This document shows, in pieces, positions 8,729 to 17,993 of a stretch of 64,000 bases of DNA; positions within the stretch are counted from its first letter, which is position 1, and each line of letters opens with the position of its first letter. Source of the stretch: Myxococcales bacterium (lineage in GTDB: Bacteria > Myxococcota_A > Polyangia > Polyangiales > Polyangiaceae); contig CAHJWM010000006.1 in NCBI GenBank assembly GCA_903642325.1, positions 88,725 through 152,724 on the forward strand. The letters are read 5' to 3'. The notes below the pieces were generated by a model that worked only from the letters and a program-made list of their open reading frames with translations, ran no database searches and had not been told where the DNA came from. A program made the translations under genes and the position numbers.

Positions 8729-10396
8729 CTATTGAATGGTGAAGCTCTTCGAGACGGTCACGGGGTCGCCGGAAAATGCGGGCACGCGGGCCGCGCGGAA
8801 TAGGCGAGCAACGCAGCCTCCAACGTCGGTGCCGGCGAACGCGCCGCCGACGTTGGTCATCGTCGCGCGCCCACTGGGAGCGAATGTGACCGAAACCTTA
8901 CCCGAGCCGGTCGGACCCTCCGGCGTCTTGCAACTAACGGCATCCGCAGCAGCTGCGCCGAGGGCCGAGACGGCCGCGCCCTTATCGAAGGCAACGCCCT
9001 CGGTGGCCGGTGGCGGCGTTGCCGGTTCGTCCTCGGGCGCCTTGGATTCCGCGGGTTTCTCCGGCACGGCGGGCGTCGCGGGAGCTGCTGGCGCTGCGTT
9101 CGTGGCCGGTGCCGTCGGCGCTGGTTTGTGGCCTGTCGCAGTCACCGCCCGGGCCACGCTCTCCGCGGGCGAGGGCTCCGCGCTCGCGCGCGCGCGAGGA
9201 GCTTCAAGCGCCGTGCTCGCGGCAGGAGCTGCTGACGGAGCGGCCGGCGGCACCGCGGGTGCCACCGCCTTGATCTCCGGCATGGCGCTCGCTGCCGCGC
9301 GTTCCCTGTCCGTCTTTTGCTGCATGACGAAGAACACGCCGCCAGCGGCTGCGGCCAGACCCAAGACGGCCACCAGCCAAAGCGGAGCGCCCCGTTTTCG
9401 GTCCGCTGAGTTCGGCACCTCGACCGGCTCGCTCGGACGGACTTGCGGCTCGGGGGCGATCGTGACCGGCCTGGTGAAATCGGGGGCCTCCAACGTCTGA
9501 AAGCCGCCGCCGCCCATGTTCAGCAACGCATCCGCCGCGGCGTCCCCAAATAGCGCGTCGGACGCTTCTTTTTCCCGCGCTCGGTCCCTCGCCTTGTTCT
9601 GACCGAGAGACTTCGGCTCGCCCTTCGTGAGGGCATCGAGAGAGAACAGTACCGAGCTCTCGTTCCGAGCGCCCGTGAGCTTATGGTCGTCTTCTTCGGG
9701 CGAGCCGAAGTCGAGCGACTCATCGGCTTCGCTCCCCGCATGGGAGACACCGCCGAAGAGATCGACGGCGTCGCTGCGCGACTTCGCGCGGCGAGCGGCG
9801 GACTTTGTCGAAAGCGGCTGCGCTACCGCCACCGGCATCGCCGGCGTAGCCGCGACGGGCGATGACTCAGCCGCAAGGTTGAAAGGCGCGGCCGGCCTTG
9901 CTTCGCGCGGCACGGCCAACTCGAGCGGCGGTCGCGGAACGCTCGCGGGCTCGGTGATGTTTTGATCAGGAGCCGAGCGCGCAATCGAATCGAGCTCTTC
10001 ATCGTCAGTGTTCGAGAGCGGCGAGGCTACGCGGCGTGCGACGCCGGCTTTGCGCATGGCCTCGGCGACCTCCGGCACTTCGAACGGCGGCAACCAATCG
10101 GGCATGCCGTCCGTCCAAAGCACCGCGTGTTCGCCGAGCTTTGCGCTGCGATACAGGGCGACGATCTCCGCAACGGTGTGTGTCTCTTGCCGGTCGTCCG
10201 AGAAGCCGACGATGTACGAGGTAGGCGCGGGGTCAGCCTGCACAGGCTCCGCCGAATTGGGGTCGGCGAGTAGTGCATTTCCGTCCACGATGATGTTCGT
10301 GCCGCAATGCTTGCAGGTAATGCGCACCTTTCTGCCGCGGACTTTTTCATCCGGAATCGCATATTTCGCCGGACAGCCGGTGCAGGTCACATTCAT
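8729..10396 (-). CDS. zinc-ribbon/GYF-domain protein with TonB-like C-terminus (AgmX/PglI-like)
   Basis: A 555-residue protein in four parts. Residues 1-38 are an MJ0042-type zinc ribbon (Cys5, Cys8, Cys28, Cys31). Residues ~60-110 are a GYF_2-like domain (YIVGFSDDR ... LWTDGMPDWLP). A long Ala/Pro/Ser-rich linker is split by one membrane helix at ~338-358 (PLWLVAVLGLAAAAGG). The last ~80 residues (VSCKTPEGPTGSGKVSVTF ... GGCVARLFRAARVPAFSG) match the TonB-like end of the myxobacterial AgmX/PglI proteins linked to gliding and envelope complexes. The topology would put the ribbon and GYF domain in the cytoplasm and the TonB-like end in the periplasm. No gliding genes are adjacent, so the role is uncertain. 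Confidence 0.82.
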   Translation of the reverse strand: MNVTCTGCPAKYAIPDEKVRGRKVRITCKHCGTNIIVDGNALLADPNSAEPVQADPAPTSYIVGFSDDRQETHTVAEIVALYRSAKLGEHAVLWTDGMPDWLPPFEVPEVAEAMRKAGVARRVASPLSNTDDEELDSIARSAPDQNITEPASVPRPPLELAVPREARPAAPFNLAAESSPVAATPAMPVAVAQPLSTKSAARRAKSRSDAVDLFGGVSHAGSEADESLDFGSPEEDDHKLTGARNESSVLFSLDALTKGEPKSLGQNKARDRAREKEASDALFGDAAADALLNMGGGGFQTLEAPDFTRPVTIAPEPQVRPSEPVEVPNSADRKRGAPLWLVAVLGLAAAAGGVFFVMQQKTDRERAAASAMPEIKAVAPAVPPAAPSAAPAASTALEAPRARASAEPSPAESVARAVTATGHKPAPTAPATNAAPAAPATPAVPEKPAESKAPEDEPATPPPATEGVAFDKGAAVSALGAAAADAVSCKTPEGPTGSGKVSVTFAPSGRATMTNVGGAFAGTDVGGCVARLFRAARVPAFSGDPVTVSKSFTIQ

Positions 10397-10935
10397 CGCT
10401 CGCGCCCAACGACCGCGTCACCCGCGGCGCCTCTGAAGTTACTCAAAGACCCCAATTACCACGGCTTTTTAGGATTGCCTACGCTCAAGCTCGAGCACTG
10501 ACCGTAATACGCAGTCGTTTTCAGGCGGTAGCTAGTCTTTCAAATCTCTTACACCTTTGCGCTCGGTCTTCGCCCGGGCCCGGACCCTCGACTGGTGCGT
10601 GCCATCGCGACGCTCTGGTAATACCTACCTGACTGCAGATCTGTGCTGCCTCGGGATTTTGGCGCGGTCGCTCCGAGTGCTTCTTGCTCATTGAGCCTGA
10701 GCGCGTTGATTCGACGTTTCACCATTACACCGATGACGGCATTTCTTTGCCGACTCACTCTGCGCGCGCTCGTACGCGACCCGGCTCAATGTCCATTGAT
10801 TCGGCTGTCACGGTGATCAACGGCTCGCCGCGGACTGGTCGTCCGCCGCGAGCCGTTCCCTAGCCGGAAGCCGGTTTTTGGCGCGCGCCACGCTGGACCG
10901 GCACTCGAGGAAAAAGACTGACACACTCCGGTTGC
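10397..10935. other. 539-bp non-coding divergent region
   Basis: This stretch separates the zinc-ribbon gene (-) from the PlsC-like acyltransferase (+). It is visibly less GC-rich than its neighbours, and no frame in it shows protein-like composition. It must hold both promoters. It also contains the hairpin at 10819-10857 and a short CCGG-AAG-CCGG stem followed by five T at about 10864-10879. It is long enough to hold a small RNA gene, but I recognise no known RNA family (no tRNA, tmRNA, 4.5S or RNase P signature). Confidence 0.6.
10819..10857. repeat. long near-perfect inverted repeat (hairpin)
   Basis: The arms 10819-10835 and 10841-10857 are complementary over 17 bp with one mismatch, around a 5-nt loop (TGGTC). 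The stem is GC-rich and would be very stable. It lies ~80 bp upstream of the acyltransferase start. No T-run follows directly on either strand, so it is not a classic intrinsic terminator. It could be an RNA structural element or a protein-binding site. Confidence 0.7.
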
Positions 10936-11643
10936 ATGTCGCTCCGTCATCTCTTGCATGCGGCGTTGGTCACTCTTCGAGTCAGTGTGCCCACAATCGC
11001 GGAGGCCATGCTGGGGCGGCTGACGCCTGAGGCCTGTGACGCACGTTTGAATTGGTGGTCGAAGCGCTTGTTGTCGGAAGCAGAGGTGGCACTCAGCGTG
11101 AGCGGCCCACCACTTCCCCCGGGCGGGGAAGCGTTCGTGGTGATGTCGAATCACCAATCCCTGTATGATATTCCAGCGCTCTATCAGAGCCTGCCGCTCC
11201 GTTTGCGCATGGTGGCAAAGACAGAGCTCTTTCGGGTCCCGATCTGGGCACGTGCCATGCGCTGCGCGGGCTTCATCGAGCTCGATCGCTCGGCACGCGA
11301 GCGTGCCATTCACAGCTTGGAGCGCGCAAAGACCGCGCTAGAAAGCGGTACGAGCATCTGGATCGCCCCGGAGGGCACGCGCAGTCGCGATGGCCGACTT
11401 GGAGCATTCAAGCACGGCGGCTTTCACCTCGCGGTCGGTTCGGGCGCTCGCATCCTGCCTGTCACCGTCACCGGCACCAATTGCATCCTGGCCGCAAAGG
11501 GTGCCCGAGTGCAGCCCGGGGCAAGTGTTCGCGTTCGAGTTCACGCACCGGTCGATCCGGCCGCCTTCGGCGGTGAGGTCGGAGAGGCACTCGTGCAGGC
11601 CGTTCGGCATTCCATCGCGAGCGCGCTGCCCGGGCCGGCCTGA
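10936..11643 (+). CDS. 1-acyl-sn-glycerol-3-phosphate acyltransferase-like (PlsC family)
   Basis: A 235-residue acyltransferase. Motif I is NHQSLYD (His73, Asp78; HX4D), motif III is PEGTRS (145-150) and a motif IV-like LPVTVTGT follows. These are the catalytic and phosphate-binding blocks of lysophosphatidate acyltransferases, which add the second acyl chain in phospholipid synthesis at the inner membrane. Length is normal. The gene is preceded by the hairpin region and converges with gltD with no spacer: its stop ends at 11643 and the gltD stop begins at 11644. The exact acyl acceptor is not proven. Confidence 0.9.
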   Translation: MSLRHLLHAALVTLRVSVPTIAEAMLGRLTPEACDARLNWWSKRLLSEAEVALSVSGPPLPPGGEAFVVMSNHQSLYDIPALYQSLPLRLRMVAKTELFRVPIWARAMRCAGFIELDRSARERAIHSLERAKTALESGTSIWIAPEGTRSRDGRLGAFKHGGFHLAVGSGARILPVTVTGTNCILAAKGARVQPGASVRVRVHAPVDPAAFGGEVGEALVQAVRHSIASALPGPA

Positions 11644-13062
11644 TCAAGGCAGCTCGGTGCGGCCCATCAAGAACTGGTCGACGTTGCGAGCGGCTTTTCG
11701 GCCCTCCGCGATGGCCCACACGACAAGCGATTGACCTCGTTGGCAATCGCCCGCGGCGAACACGCCAGGTACGCTGGTCATGAACTCGCTATCGACCTCG
11801 ACATTTCCGCGACGGTCGAGCTTGAGACCGAGGTCGGTGACGATGCCCGGATGCTCGGGGTGTACGAAGCCCATGGCCAAGAGAACCAGGTCCGCCTCGA
11901 GCTCGAACTCACTGCCGGGAACACGCTCGAAGCGGCCGCTCGTGAGCTCGACGCGTACGCAGTGCAGCTTCTGCACCTTTCCGTCGCCGGAGACCCGCTC
12001 GGTGGACACGCTCCAATCCCGCTTTCCGCCCTCTTCATGCGAGGAGGAGGTACGGAGCTTCAGCGGCCAGAGCGGCCAAGGCGTGGACGACGCGCGCTCA
12101 CCCGGGGGCTCGGGCATGATCTCGAAGCTGGTGACGCTGAGCGCGCCTTGACGGTGCGAGGTGCCGATGCAGTCGCTGCCGGTATCGCCGCCGCCGATCA
12201 CAATTACGTTTTTGCCAGTCGCCAAGATGGTTTCCGACTCAGACACGGGCAGACCCGCAACGCGGCGGTTCTGTTGGGTCAGAAAATCCATGGCGTAGTG
12301 GGTCCCGGGTAGCTCGCGCCCGGGTACTTCCAGATCGCGTGCCTTGCGCGAGCCGATGGCCAGGATGGTCGCGTCGAAGTCGCCCTTCAGTTGCTCTGCC
12401 GTCAGGTCGTGGCCCACGTCCACGCCAGTCTTGAAGGTCACGCCCTCGGCCGCCATCTGCTCGATGCGGCGTTCGACCAGCACCTTTTCCATCTTGAAAT
12501 CGGGAATGCCGTACGTCAGAAGCCCGCCAATGCGGTCGTCCCGCTCGAAGAGCGTGACGTCGTGCCCCGCCCGCGCGAGTTGCTGAGCGGCGGCCATGCC
12601 GGCCGGGCCCGAGCCGATCACCGCGATTTTCTTGCTAGTCTTGGTCTTGGCCAATACCGGTTTCACGAGGCCCTGCTCGAAGGCGCGATCGACGATCGAG
12701 CGCTCGATCAGCTTGATGCTCACCGGATCCTCATTGATGCCGAGCACGCACGCGGCTTCGCAGGGTGCAGGACACACGCGACCGGTAAATTCCGGAAAGT
12801 TGTTGGTCGCGTGCAGCGCGGCGATCGCTTGCTCCGGCTTGTTCCGGTACACGTGATCGTTCCAATCCGGAATCAGATTGCCGAGCGGGCAGCCGGTGTT
12901 GCAGAACGGGATTCCGCAATCCATACAACGCGCGCCCTGAGCCGAAACCGCCTCCTGCAGGATCGGAAGCTCGAACTCGCGGTAGTCTTTGACGCGCTCA
13001 CGCACCGGTCGTTTGGACGGATCGACCCGTTCGATTTCAAGAAATCCTGTGATTTTTCCCAC
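11644..13062 (-). CDS. gltD: glutamate synthase (NADPH) small subunit
   Basis: A 472-residue subunit that passes electrons from NADPH through FAD and Fe-S clusters to the large subunit. The N-terminal Cys pattern (Cys46, 49, 54, 58, then 97, 101, 105) gives two 4Fe-4S sites. FAD-binding GSGPAG is at 150-155, and the NADPH site contains GGGDTGSDC. A C-terminal VFAAGDCQRGQSLVVWAI completes the FAD fold. It starts 45 bp after gltB on the same strand, giving the usual gltBD operon for ammonium assimilation. Confidence 0.97.
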   Translation of the reverse strand: MGKITGFLEIERVDPSKRPVRERVKDYREFELPILQEAVSAQGARCMDCGIPFCNTGCPLGNLIPDWNDHVYRNKPEQAIAALHATNNFPEFTGRVCPAPCEAACVLGINEDPVSIKLIERSIVDRAFEQGLVKPVLAKTKTSKKIAVIGSGPAGMAAAQQLARAGHDVTLFERDDRIGGLLTYGIPDFKMEKVLVERRIEQMAAEGVTFKTGVDVGHDLTAEQLKGDFDATILAIGSRKARDLEVPGRELPGTHYAMDFLTQQNRRVAGLPVSESETILATGKNVIVIGGGDTGSDCIGTSHRQGALSVTSFEIMPEPPGERASSTPWPLWPLKLRTSSSHEEGGKRDWSVSTERVSGDGKVQKLHCVRVELTSGRFERVPGSEFELEADLVLLAMGFVHPEHPGIVTDLGLKLDRRGNVEVDSEFMTSVPGVFAAGDCQRGQSLVVWAIAEGRKAARNVDQFLMGRTELP

Positions 13063-13107
13063 GACTTTTCACTCTCGTTGAACAATACGGGTGGGCTGCG
13101 GCACACT

Positions 13108-16100
13108 TCACTCGGCGTTAGCTGCCTGCGCGCCAGCTGTCGAGCCCGGCTGTAGCACGGGCAAGCCAGCGTTGGTCGTTGCCTTTTCGCGCTTGGCCGC
13201 CTCCGCGAGCACGCGGCGATACTCCGTCGGCACCACTTTCACGAAGCGAGTCTGCGCGGTTTCCCAATGGGCCAAAAGCTCGGCGGCTTTGGGGCTGCCC
13301 GTGCGTGCGAAGTGCTCTTCGAGCAGGGCCGCTACGAACGCCGCGTCATCTGCACCGAGTCCTTCGAGCTCGACCATGCCGGTGTTGCAGCGCGACTTGA
13401 AGTCAGACCCTTCGTCGAGGACGTAGGCCATGCCGCCGCTCATTCCCGCGGCGAAGTTACGTCCGGTGCGTCCCAGCACGAGCACGTGCCCGCCGGTCAT
13501 GTATTCGCAGCCGTGATCGCCCACGCCTTCGATCACGGCGGTGGCACCGCTGTTGCGTACGGCGAAGCGTTCGCCGCCCATCCCGTTCAAAAAGGCCTTG
13601 CCGCTGGTTGCGCCGTACAGCGCCGTATTGCCGACGATGATGTTGTTCTCGGCACGGAAGCCGACGCCGCGTAGCGGGCGAATCGCCAGGATGCCGCCAG
13701 ACATGCCCTTGCCCACGTAATCGTTGGCGTCCCCCTCCAAGCTCAGCGTCATGCCGCGCGTGACAAAGGCCCCGAAGCTTTGTCCGGCAGCGCCAGTGAA
13801 GTGTAGATCGATGGTGCCTTCGGGCAGGCCGTCTTGCCCGAAACGGCGTGCGACCTCGCCGGCCAGCATGCCGCCGATGGTGCGATGCACGTTGCGCACT
13901 GGGAGATCGAGCCGCACCGGTTCGCGCCTTTCGAGCGCCGGTTGACAGCGCTCGATCAGCATCACGTCCAGGGCCGAGCTGAGACCGTGGTCTTGCTCGA
14001 TGGACTTACTGACGAGGACACCGGGCCGCGCGTCCGCCGGCATGAGGACGTCCGAAAAATCCAATTTGGACGCCTTCCAGTGCTTCACATTGGTCTTTTG
14101 CTTGATGCGACCGACCTGTCCGACCATCTCTTGAATGGTGCGGAAGCCGAGGCTCGCCATGAGCTCACGGGTTTCCTCGGCAACGTAGAACATGAAACGG
14201 ACCACGTGCTCTGGCTGGCCGTCGAACTTTGCGCGCAGTACCGGATCCTGCGTCGCGATGCCGACCGGACAGGTGTTGAGGTGGCACTTCCGCATCATGA
14301 TGCAGCCAGCGGCGACCAACGGGGCGGTCGCGAAGCCGAACTCTTCCGCGCCCAAGAGGGCCGCGTACACCACGTCGCGGCCGGTACGCATCTGGCCGTC
14401 GGCCTGCAAGAACACGCGGCTTCGCAGATCGTTCTTCACCAGCACCTGATGAGTCTCGGCCAGGCCGATTTCCCAAGGGATGCCTGCGTGTTTGATCGAG
14501 GTGAGGGGGGAAGCGCCGGTACCCCCGTCGTGGCCGGCGATCAAAATCACGTCGGCGTGCGCCTTGGCGACGCCGGCGGCAACCGTGCCCACGCCCGCCT
14601 CTGCCACCAACTTCACGCTGATGCGCGCGCGGGGGTTGACCATCTTCAAATCGAAGATCAGCTGCGCCAAGTCCTCGATCGAGTAGATGTCATGATGCGG
14701 AGGAGGCGAGATCAAGGTGACACCCGGCGTGGAGTGACGCGTTTTGGCGATGATCGCGTCTACCTTGTGCCCGGGCAGCTCGCCGCCTTCGCCGGGCTTC
14801 GCACCTTGTGAAACCTTGATCTGCAGCTCGTCGGCATTGACCAGGTAGTAAGTGGTCACGCCGAACCGGCCAGACGCAACCTGCTTGATGGCGCTACGTC
14901 GGAAGTCGCCGTTCGAGTCCTTCTGATAGCGTTCGTCGCGCTCGCCCCCTTCGCCCGTATTGCTTTTGCCACCGATGCGGTTCATGGCAATCGCGAGCGT
15001 CTCGTGCGCCTCGCCGCTGATCGAGCCGAAGCTCATCGCTCCCGTGGCGAAGCGCTTCACGATCTCGGTCGCCGGCTCTACCTCGGCGAGCGGTACGGGC
15101 GCGTCGCTTTCGACAAGATCCCACATCCCACGGAGGGTGATGAGCCCCATCGTCGAGATCTGGCTGTTGATCAGGGCGGCGTATTCTTTGTAGCTCTTCA
15201 CGTCGTCCATGCGCACGGCCCGCTGCAGGGCGGCGACGGTGCCCGGGTTCCACAAGTGGCGTTCACCCTGAGCGCGGAACGCATACTGCCCGCCGATGTC
15301 GAGCATCGGCGAGGCCTCGGTCACCTTGGGATAGCTGCGGTCGTGCCGGAGCCGACATTCCTCGGCCAGAACATCGATGTCGATGCCCGAAATGCGCGAA
15401 GAAGTGCCGGTAAAATAGGTGTCGACCACCTCCGGGGAAAGGCCGATGGCCTCGAAGATCTGCGCACCCTGATAACTCTGCAGCGTGCTGATGCCCATCT
15501 TGCTCATCACCTTGAGCAAGCCTTTGTTTATCGACTTGATGTACTTGGTCTGAGCGAGCTCCGGGTCTTTCAAGCCCGGGAACGTGCCGTCCCGCACCAT
15601 CTGACTCACGGTCTCGAGCGCCAAATACGGATTGATGGCTCCCGCGCCGTAGCCGAGGAGCAAGCTGAAGTGATGCACCTCACGCGCGTCCCCCGTCTCG
15701 ACGATGATGCCGATCTTCATGCGCGTGCCATTGCGCATCAGGTGGTGGTGCACGGCGCCAGTTGCAAGCAGGCTGGGCACGGGTGCCATCTTCTCGTTCG
15801 ATCCGCGGTCACTGAGGATGACTAGGCCGTGACCGTTCAGCACGGCGAGCGACGCCTGTCGACAAAGCTCGTCGATCGCCGCCTTCAGACCCTCGCCCCC
15901 CTCCTCGACGGGATAAAGCATCGGGATGGTCGGTGGCAGCCTGACCTGCTGCAGATGCGCCTCCCGCAGCTTGGCTAGGTCCAAATTCGTCAGGATCGGA
16001 TGGGTGAGCTCCAGCATCCGCGCCTGGTTGGGCAACTGAAACAGGAGGTTGCCCTCGCCCCCGATGTACGCCTGGAGGCTCATCACGAGCTCCTCGCGGA

Positions 16101-17694
16101 TCGGATCGATCGCGGGGTTCGTCACCTGGGCGAAGTGCTGTTTGAAATAGTTGAACAGCAGCTGCGGACGGTCGCTGAGCACGGCAAGGGGCGTATCGGT
16201 GCCCATCGATCCGCGCGGCTCGTCGCCCTTTTCCGCCATCGGTGCCATCAGAAAGCTGAGATCTTCTTGGGTGTAGCCGAAGGTTTTTTGGCGCTGCACG
16301 AGGGAGGCGTACTCGCGGTTCGTCGCCGTGGGCGGTGCGATTTCGATCTCGCTGAGCGAGATCTTGTTCTCACGGATCCATTGGCCGTACGGGCGCGCTT
16401 TGCACACGGCATCTTTAATCTCCTCGTCCTCGACTAGGCGGCCGAGCTCGGTGTCGACGAGGAACATGCGCCCGGGCTCGAGCCGGCCCTTGCGCTCGAT
16501 GTTCTCGGCTGGAAACTCGAGCACGCCGGTCTCCGAGGCCAGCACGACCAAGCCGTCCTTGGTGATCGTGTAGCGCGCGGGTCGGAGGCCGTTCCGGTCG
16601 AGCATGCCGCCGATGCGTTTGCCATCGGTGAAGGTGAGGGCGGCGGGACCGTCCCAGGGTTCGACTAAGCACGAGTGGTACTCGTAGAAATCACGCTTGT
16701 GCGCGGGCATCGCGGCGTCGTTCTGCCAAGCCTCGGGCACTAGCATCATCATCACGTGAGGAAGGCTGCGACCCGCGTGGAGCAGCAGCTCCGTGACGTT
16801 GTCGAGCATCGCCGAGTCACTGCCGCCCGGCGTGATCGTGGGCAGGATGTGACGCACGTCCTCACCGAAGATCTCTCCGTCGAACAGTTGCTCGCGCGCC
16901 GCCATCCAGGCGGCATTGCCGCGCACGGTGTTGATCTCGCCATTGTGGGCGAGAGTGCGGAAAGGCTGCGCAAGCTCCCACGTGGGAAAGGTGTTGGTGC
17001 TGAAGCGTTGGTGCACCATGGCCAGCGCGCTGACCATCTTTTCGTCCTTGAGCTCGATGTAAAATTCAGCGAGCTGTTCGGCCAGCAGGAGACCCTTGAA
17101 GATGATCGTGCGGCAGGACAGGCTCGGAATGTAGAAGGAGCCCTTGCCGGCCAGGCTGGTCTCGCGCACGGTGCGCTCTGCCCATTTGCGGATGACGAAT
17201 AATTTGCGCTCGAAGGTGGCCTCGTCATCGCAGGTCGAGCCGATGAACACCTGTCGGATCACCGGCGCGCTCTCGCGAGCCGCCGGGCCGAGAACGCTTT
17301 CATTCACCGTCACGTCCCGCCAGCCGATCAGGCGTTGCCCCGTGCCGAAGATCTTGTCCTCCAGGATCTGCTGACAGCGGCGGCGTTCTTTGCGATCACG
17401 CGGCAGGAACACGCAGCCCACGCCGTACTTGCCGGCCTCCGGTAGATCGATGTCTGCTTCGTCGCAGGCGTGTCGGCAAAAAGCATCTGGGATCTGAATC
17501 AGGATACCCGCGCCGTCCCCTGTCAGCGGGTCACAACCGGTCGCGCCGCGATGCACGAGGTTGAGCAGAATATCGATGCCCATCTTGACGATATCGTGGG
17601 ACGCCTCTCCCTTGATGTTGGCCACGAAACCGACGCCGCACGCATCGTGTTCGAATTTGGGGTCGTAGAGTCCTGAGCGGGGCGGAAGTGTCAT
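13108..17694 (-). CDS. gltB: glutamate synthase (NADPH) large subunit
   Basis: A 1528-residue enzyme transferring the glutamine amide to 2-oxoglutarate. The start is set at the ATG of [12 protein letters not shown] because the conserved nucleophile Cys19 (DACGVGF) should follow a short propeptide; the open frame upstream is not family-like. The order is the Ntn glutaminase domain (~19-430), a central domain, the FMN-binding synthase domain with [13 protein letters not shown], the 3Fe-4S cysteines in [16 protein letters not shown] (around residue 1135) and the C-terminal beta-helix (GXXG repeats). First gene of gltBD. Confidence 0.97.
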   Translation of the reverse strand: MTLPPRSGLYDPKFEHDACGVGFVANIKGEASHDIVKMGIDILLNLVHRGATGCDPLTGDGAGILIQIPDAFCRHACDEADIDLPEAGKYGVGCVFLPRDRKERRRCQQILEDKIFGTGQRLIGWRDVTVNESVLGPAARESAPVIRQVFIGSTCDDEATFERKLFVIRKWAERTVRETSLAGKGSFYIPSLSCRTIIFKGLLLAEQLAEFYIELKDEKMVSALAMVHQRFSTNTFPTWELAQPFRTLAHNGEINTVRGNAAWMAAREQLFDGEIFGEDVRHILPTITPGGSDSAMLDNVTELLLHAGRSLPHVMMMLVPEAWQNDAAMPAHKRDFYEYHSCLVEPWDGPAALTFTDGKRIGGMLDRNGLRPARYTITKDGLVVLASETGVLEFPAENIERKGRLEPGRMFLVDTELGRLVEDEEIKDAVCKARPYGQWIRENKISLSEIEIAPPTATNREYASLVQRQKTFGYTQEDLSFLMAPMAEKGDEPRGSMGTDTPLAVLSDRPQLLFNYFKQHFAQVTNPAIDPIREELVMSLQAYIGGEGNLLFQLPNQARMLELTHPILTNLDLAKLREAHLQQVRLPPTIPMLYPVEEGGEGLKAAIDELCRQASLAVLNGHGLVILSDRGSNEKMAPVPSLLATGAVHHHLMRNGTRMKIGIIVETGDAREVHHFSLLLGYGAGAINPYLALETVSQMVRDGTFPGLKDPELAQTKYIKSINKGLLKVMSKMGISTLQSYQGAQIFEAIGLSPEVVDTYFTGTSSRISGIDIDVLAEECRLRHDRSYPKVTEASPMLDIGGQYAFRAQGERHLWNPGTVAALQRAVRMDDVKSYKEYAALINSQISTMGLITLRGMWDLVESDAPVPLAEVEPATEIVKRFATGAMSFGSISGEAHETLAIAMNRIGGKSNTGEGGERDERYQKDSNGDFRRSAIKQVASGRFGVTTYYLVNADELQIKVSQGAKPGEGGELPGHKVDAIIAKTRHSTPGVTLISPPPHHDIYSIEDLAQLIFDLKMVNPRARISVKLVAEAGVGTVAAGVAKAHADVILIAGHDGGTGASPLTSIKHAGIPWEIGLAETHQVLVKNDLRSRVFLQADGQMRTGRDVVYAALLGAEEFGFATAPLVAAGCIMMRKCHLNTCPVGIATQDPVLRAKFDGQPEHVVRFMFYVAEETRELMASLGFRTIQEMVGQVGRIKQKTNVKHWKASKLDFSDVLMPADARPGVLVSKSIEQDHGLSSALDVMLIERCQPALERREPVRLDLPVRNVHRTIGGMLAGEVARRFGQDGLPEGTIDLHFTGAAGQSFGAFVTRGMTLSLEGDANDYVGKGMSGGILAIRPLRGVGFRAENNIIVGNTALYGATSGKAFLNGMGGERFAVRNSGATAVIEGVGDHGCEYMTGGHVLVLGRTGRNFAAGMSGGMAYVLDEGSDFKSRCNTGMVELEGLGADDAAFVAALLEEHFARTGSPKAAELLAHWETAQTRFVKVVPTEYRRVLAEAAKREKATTNAGLPVLQPGSTAGAQAANAE

Positions 17695-17795
17695 GGCTGG
17701 GCTCGATGTCGGGGATTGCGTTGAAAGGTAGGGCCTTGCCTCGTTGGGGCGCCCGATGACGATGCGGGCGGGGACGGCTCCGACCCGCCGGGGCA

Positions 17796-17829
17796 AGTAT
17801 AGGGCGATCGACGGGCCGGGATAGGTCGA
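17796..17829 (-). promoter_or_regulatory. gltB: possible gltBD promoter
   Basis: On the minus strand a good -10 hexamer TATACT lies at 17801-17796, about 100 bp upstream of the gltB start. The -35 region is weak: TCGACC at 17829-17824 is spaced 22 bp, and no better match is seen at 17 bp. Other than the end of the addA-like gene, the 299-bp gap 17695-17993 shows only this and a 7-bp GC stem (17944-17950 with 17961-17967) without a T-run. Confidence 0.3.
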
Positions 17830-17993
17830 ACCCGCGCTCACTTCTGCCACGAAGCCGCCTCGCGCACAATAGGCTTACCGGCCGGGGCGTCAATCGCAGG
17901 ACATGAGATCTACACGGCTTTATTAGCCTTGCGCGAGTTCCGCCCCGCCGCTTTCCGCGCCGGCGGGATGGCGAAATTGGCCGGAGGGTCGAC

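Noticed and set aside
10819..10857. Hairpin considered as an intrinsic terminator
   Set aside because: No gene ends nearby (the region is between divergent starts) and no T-run follows the stem on either strand.
13834..14811. 325-codon plus-strand frame inside gltB
   Set aside because: Antisense to a strongly conserved part of gltB, without its own initiation signal.
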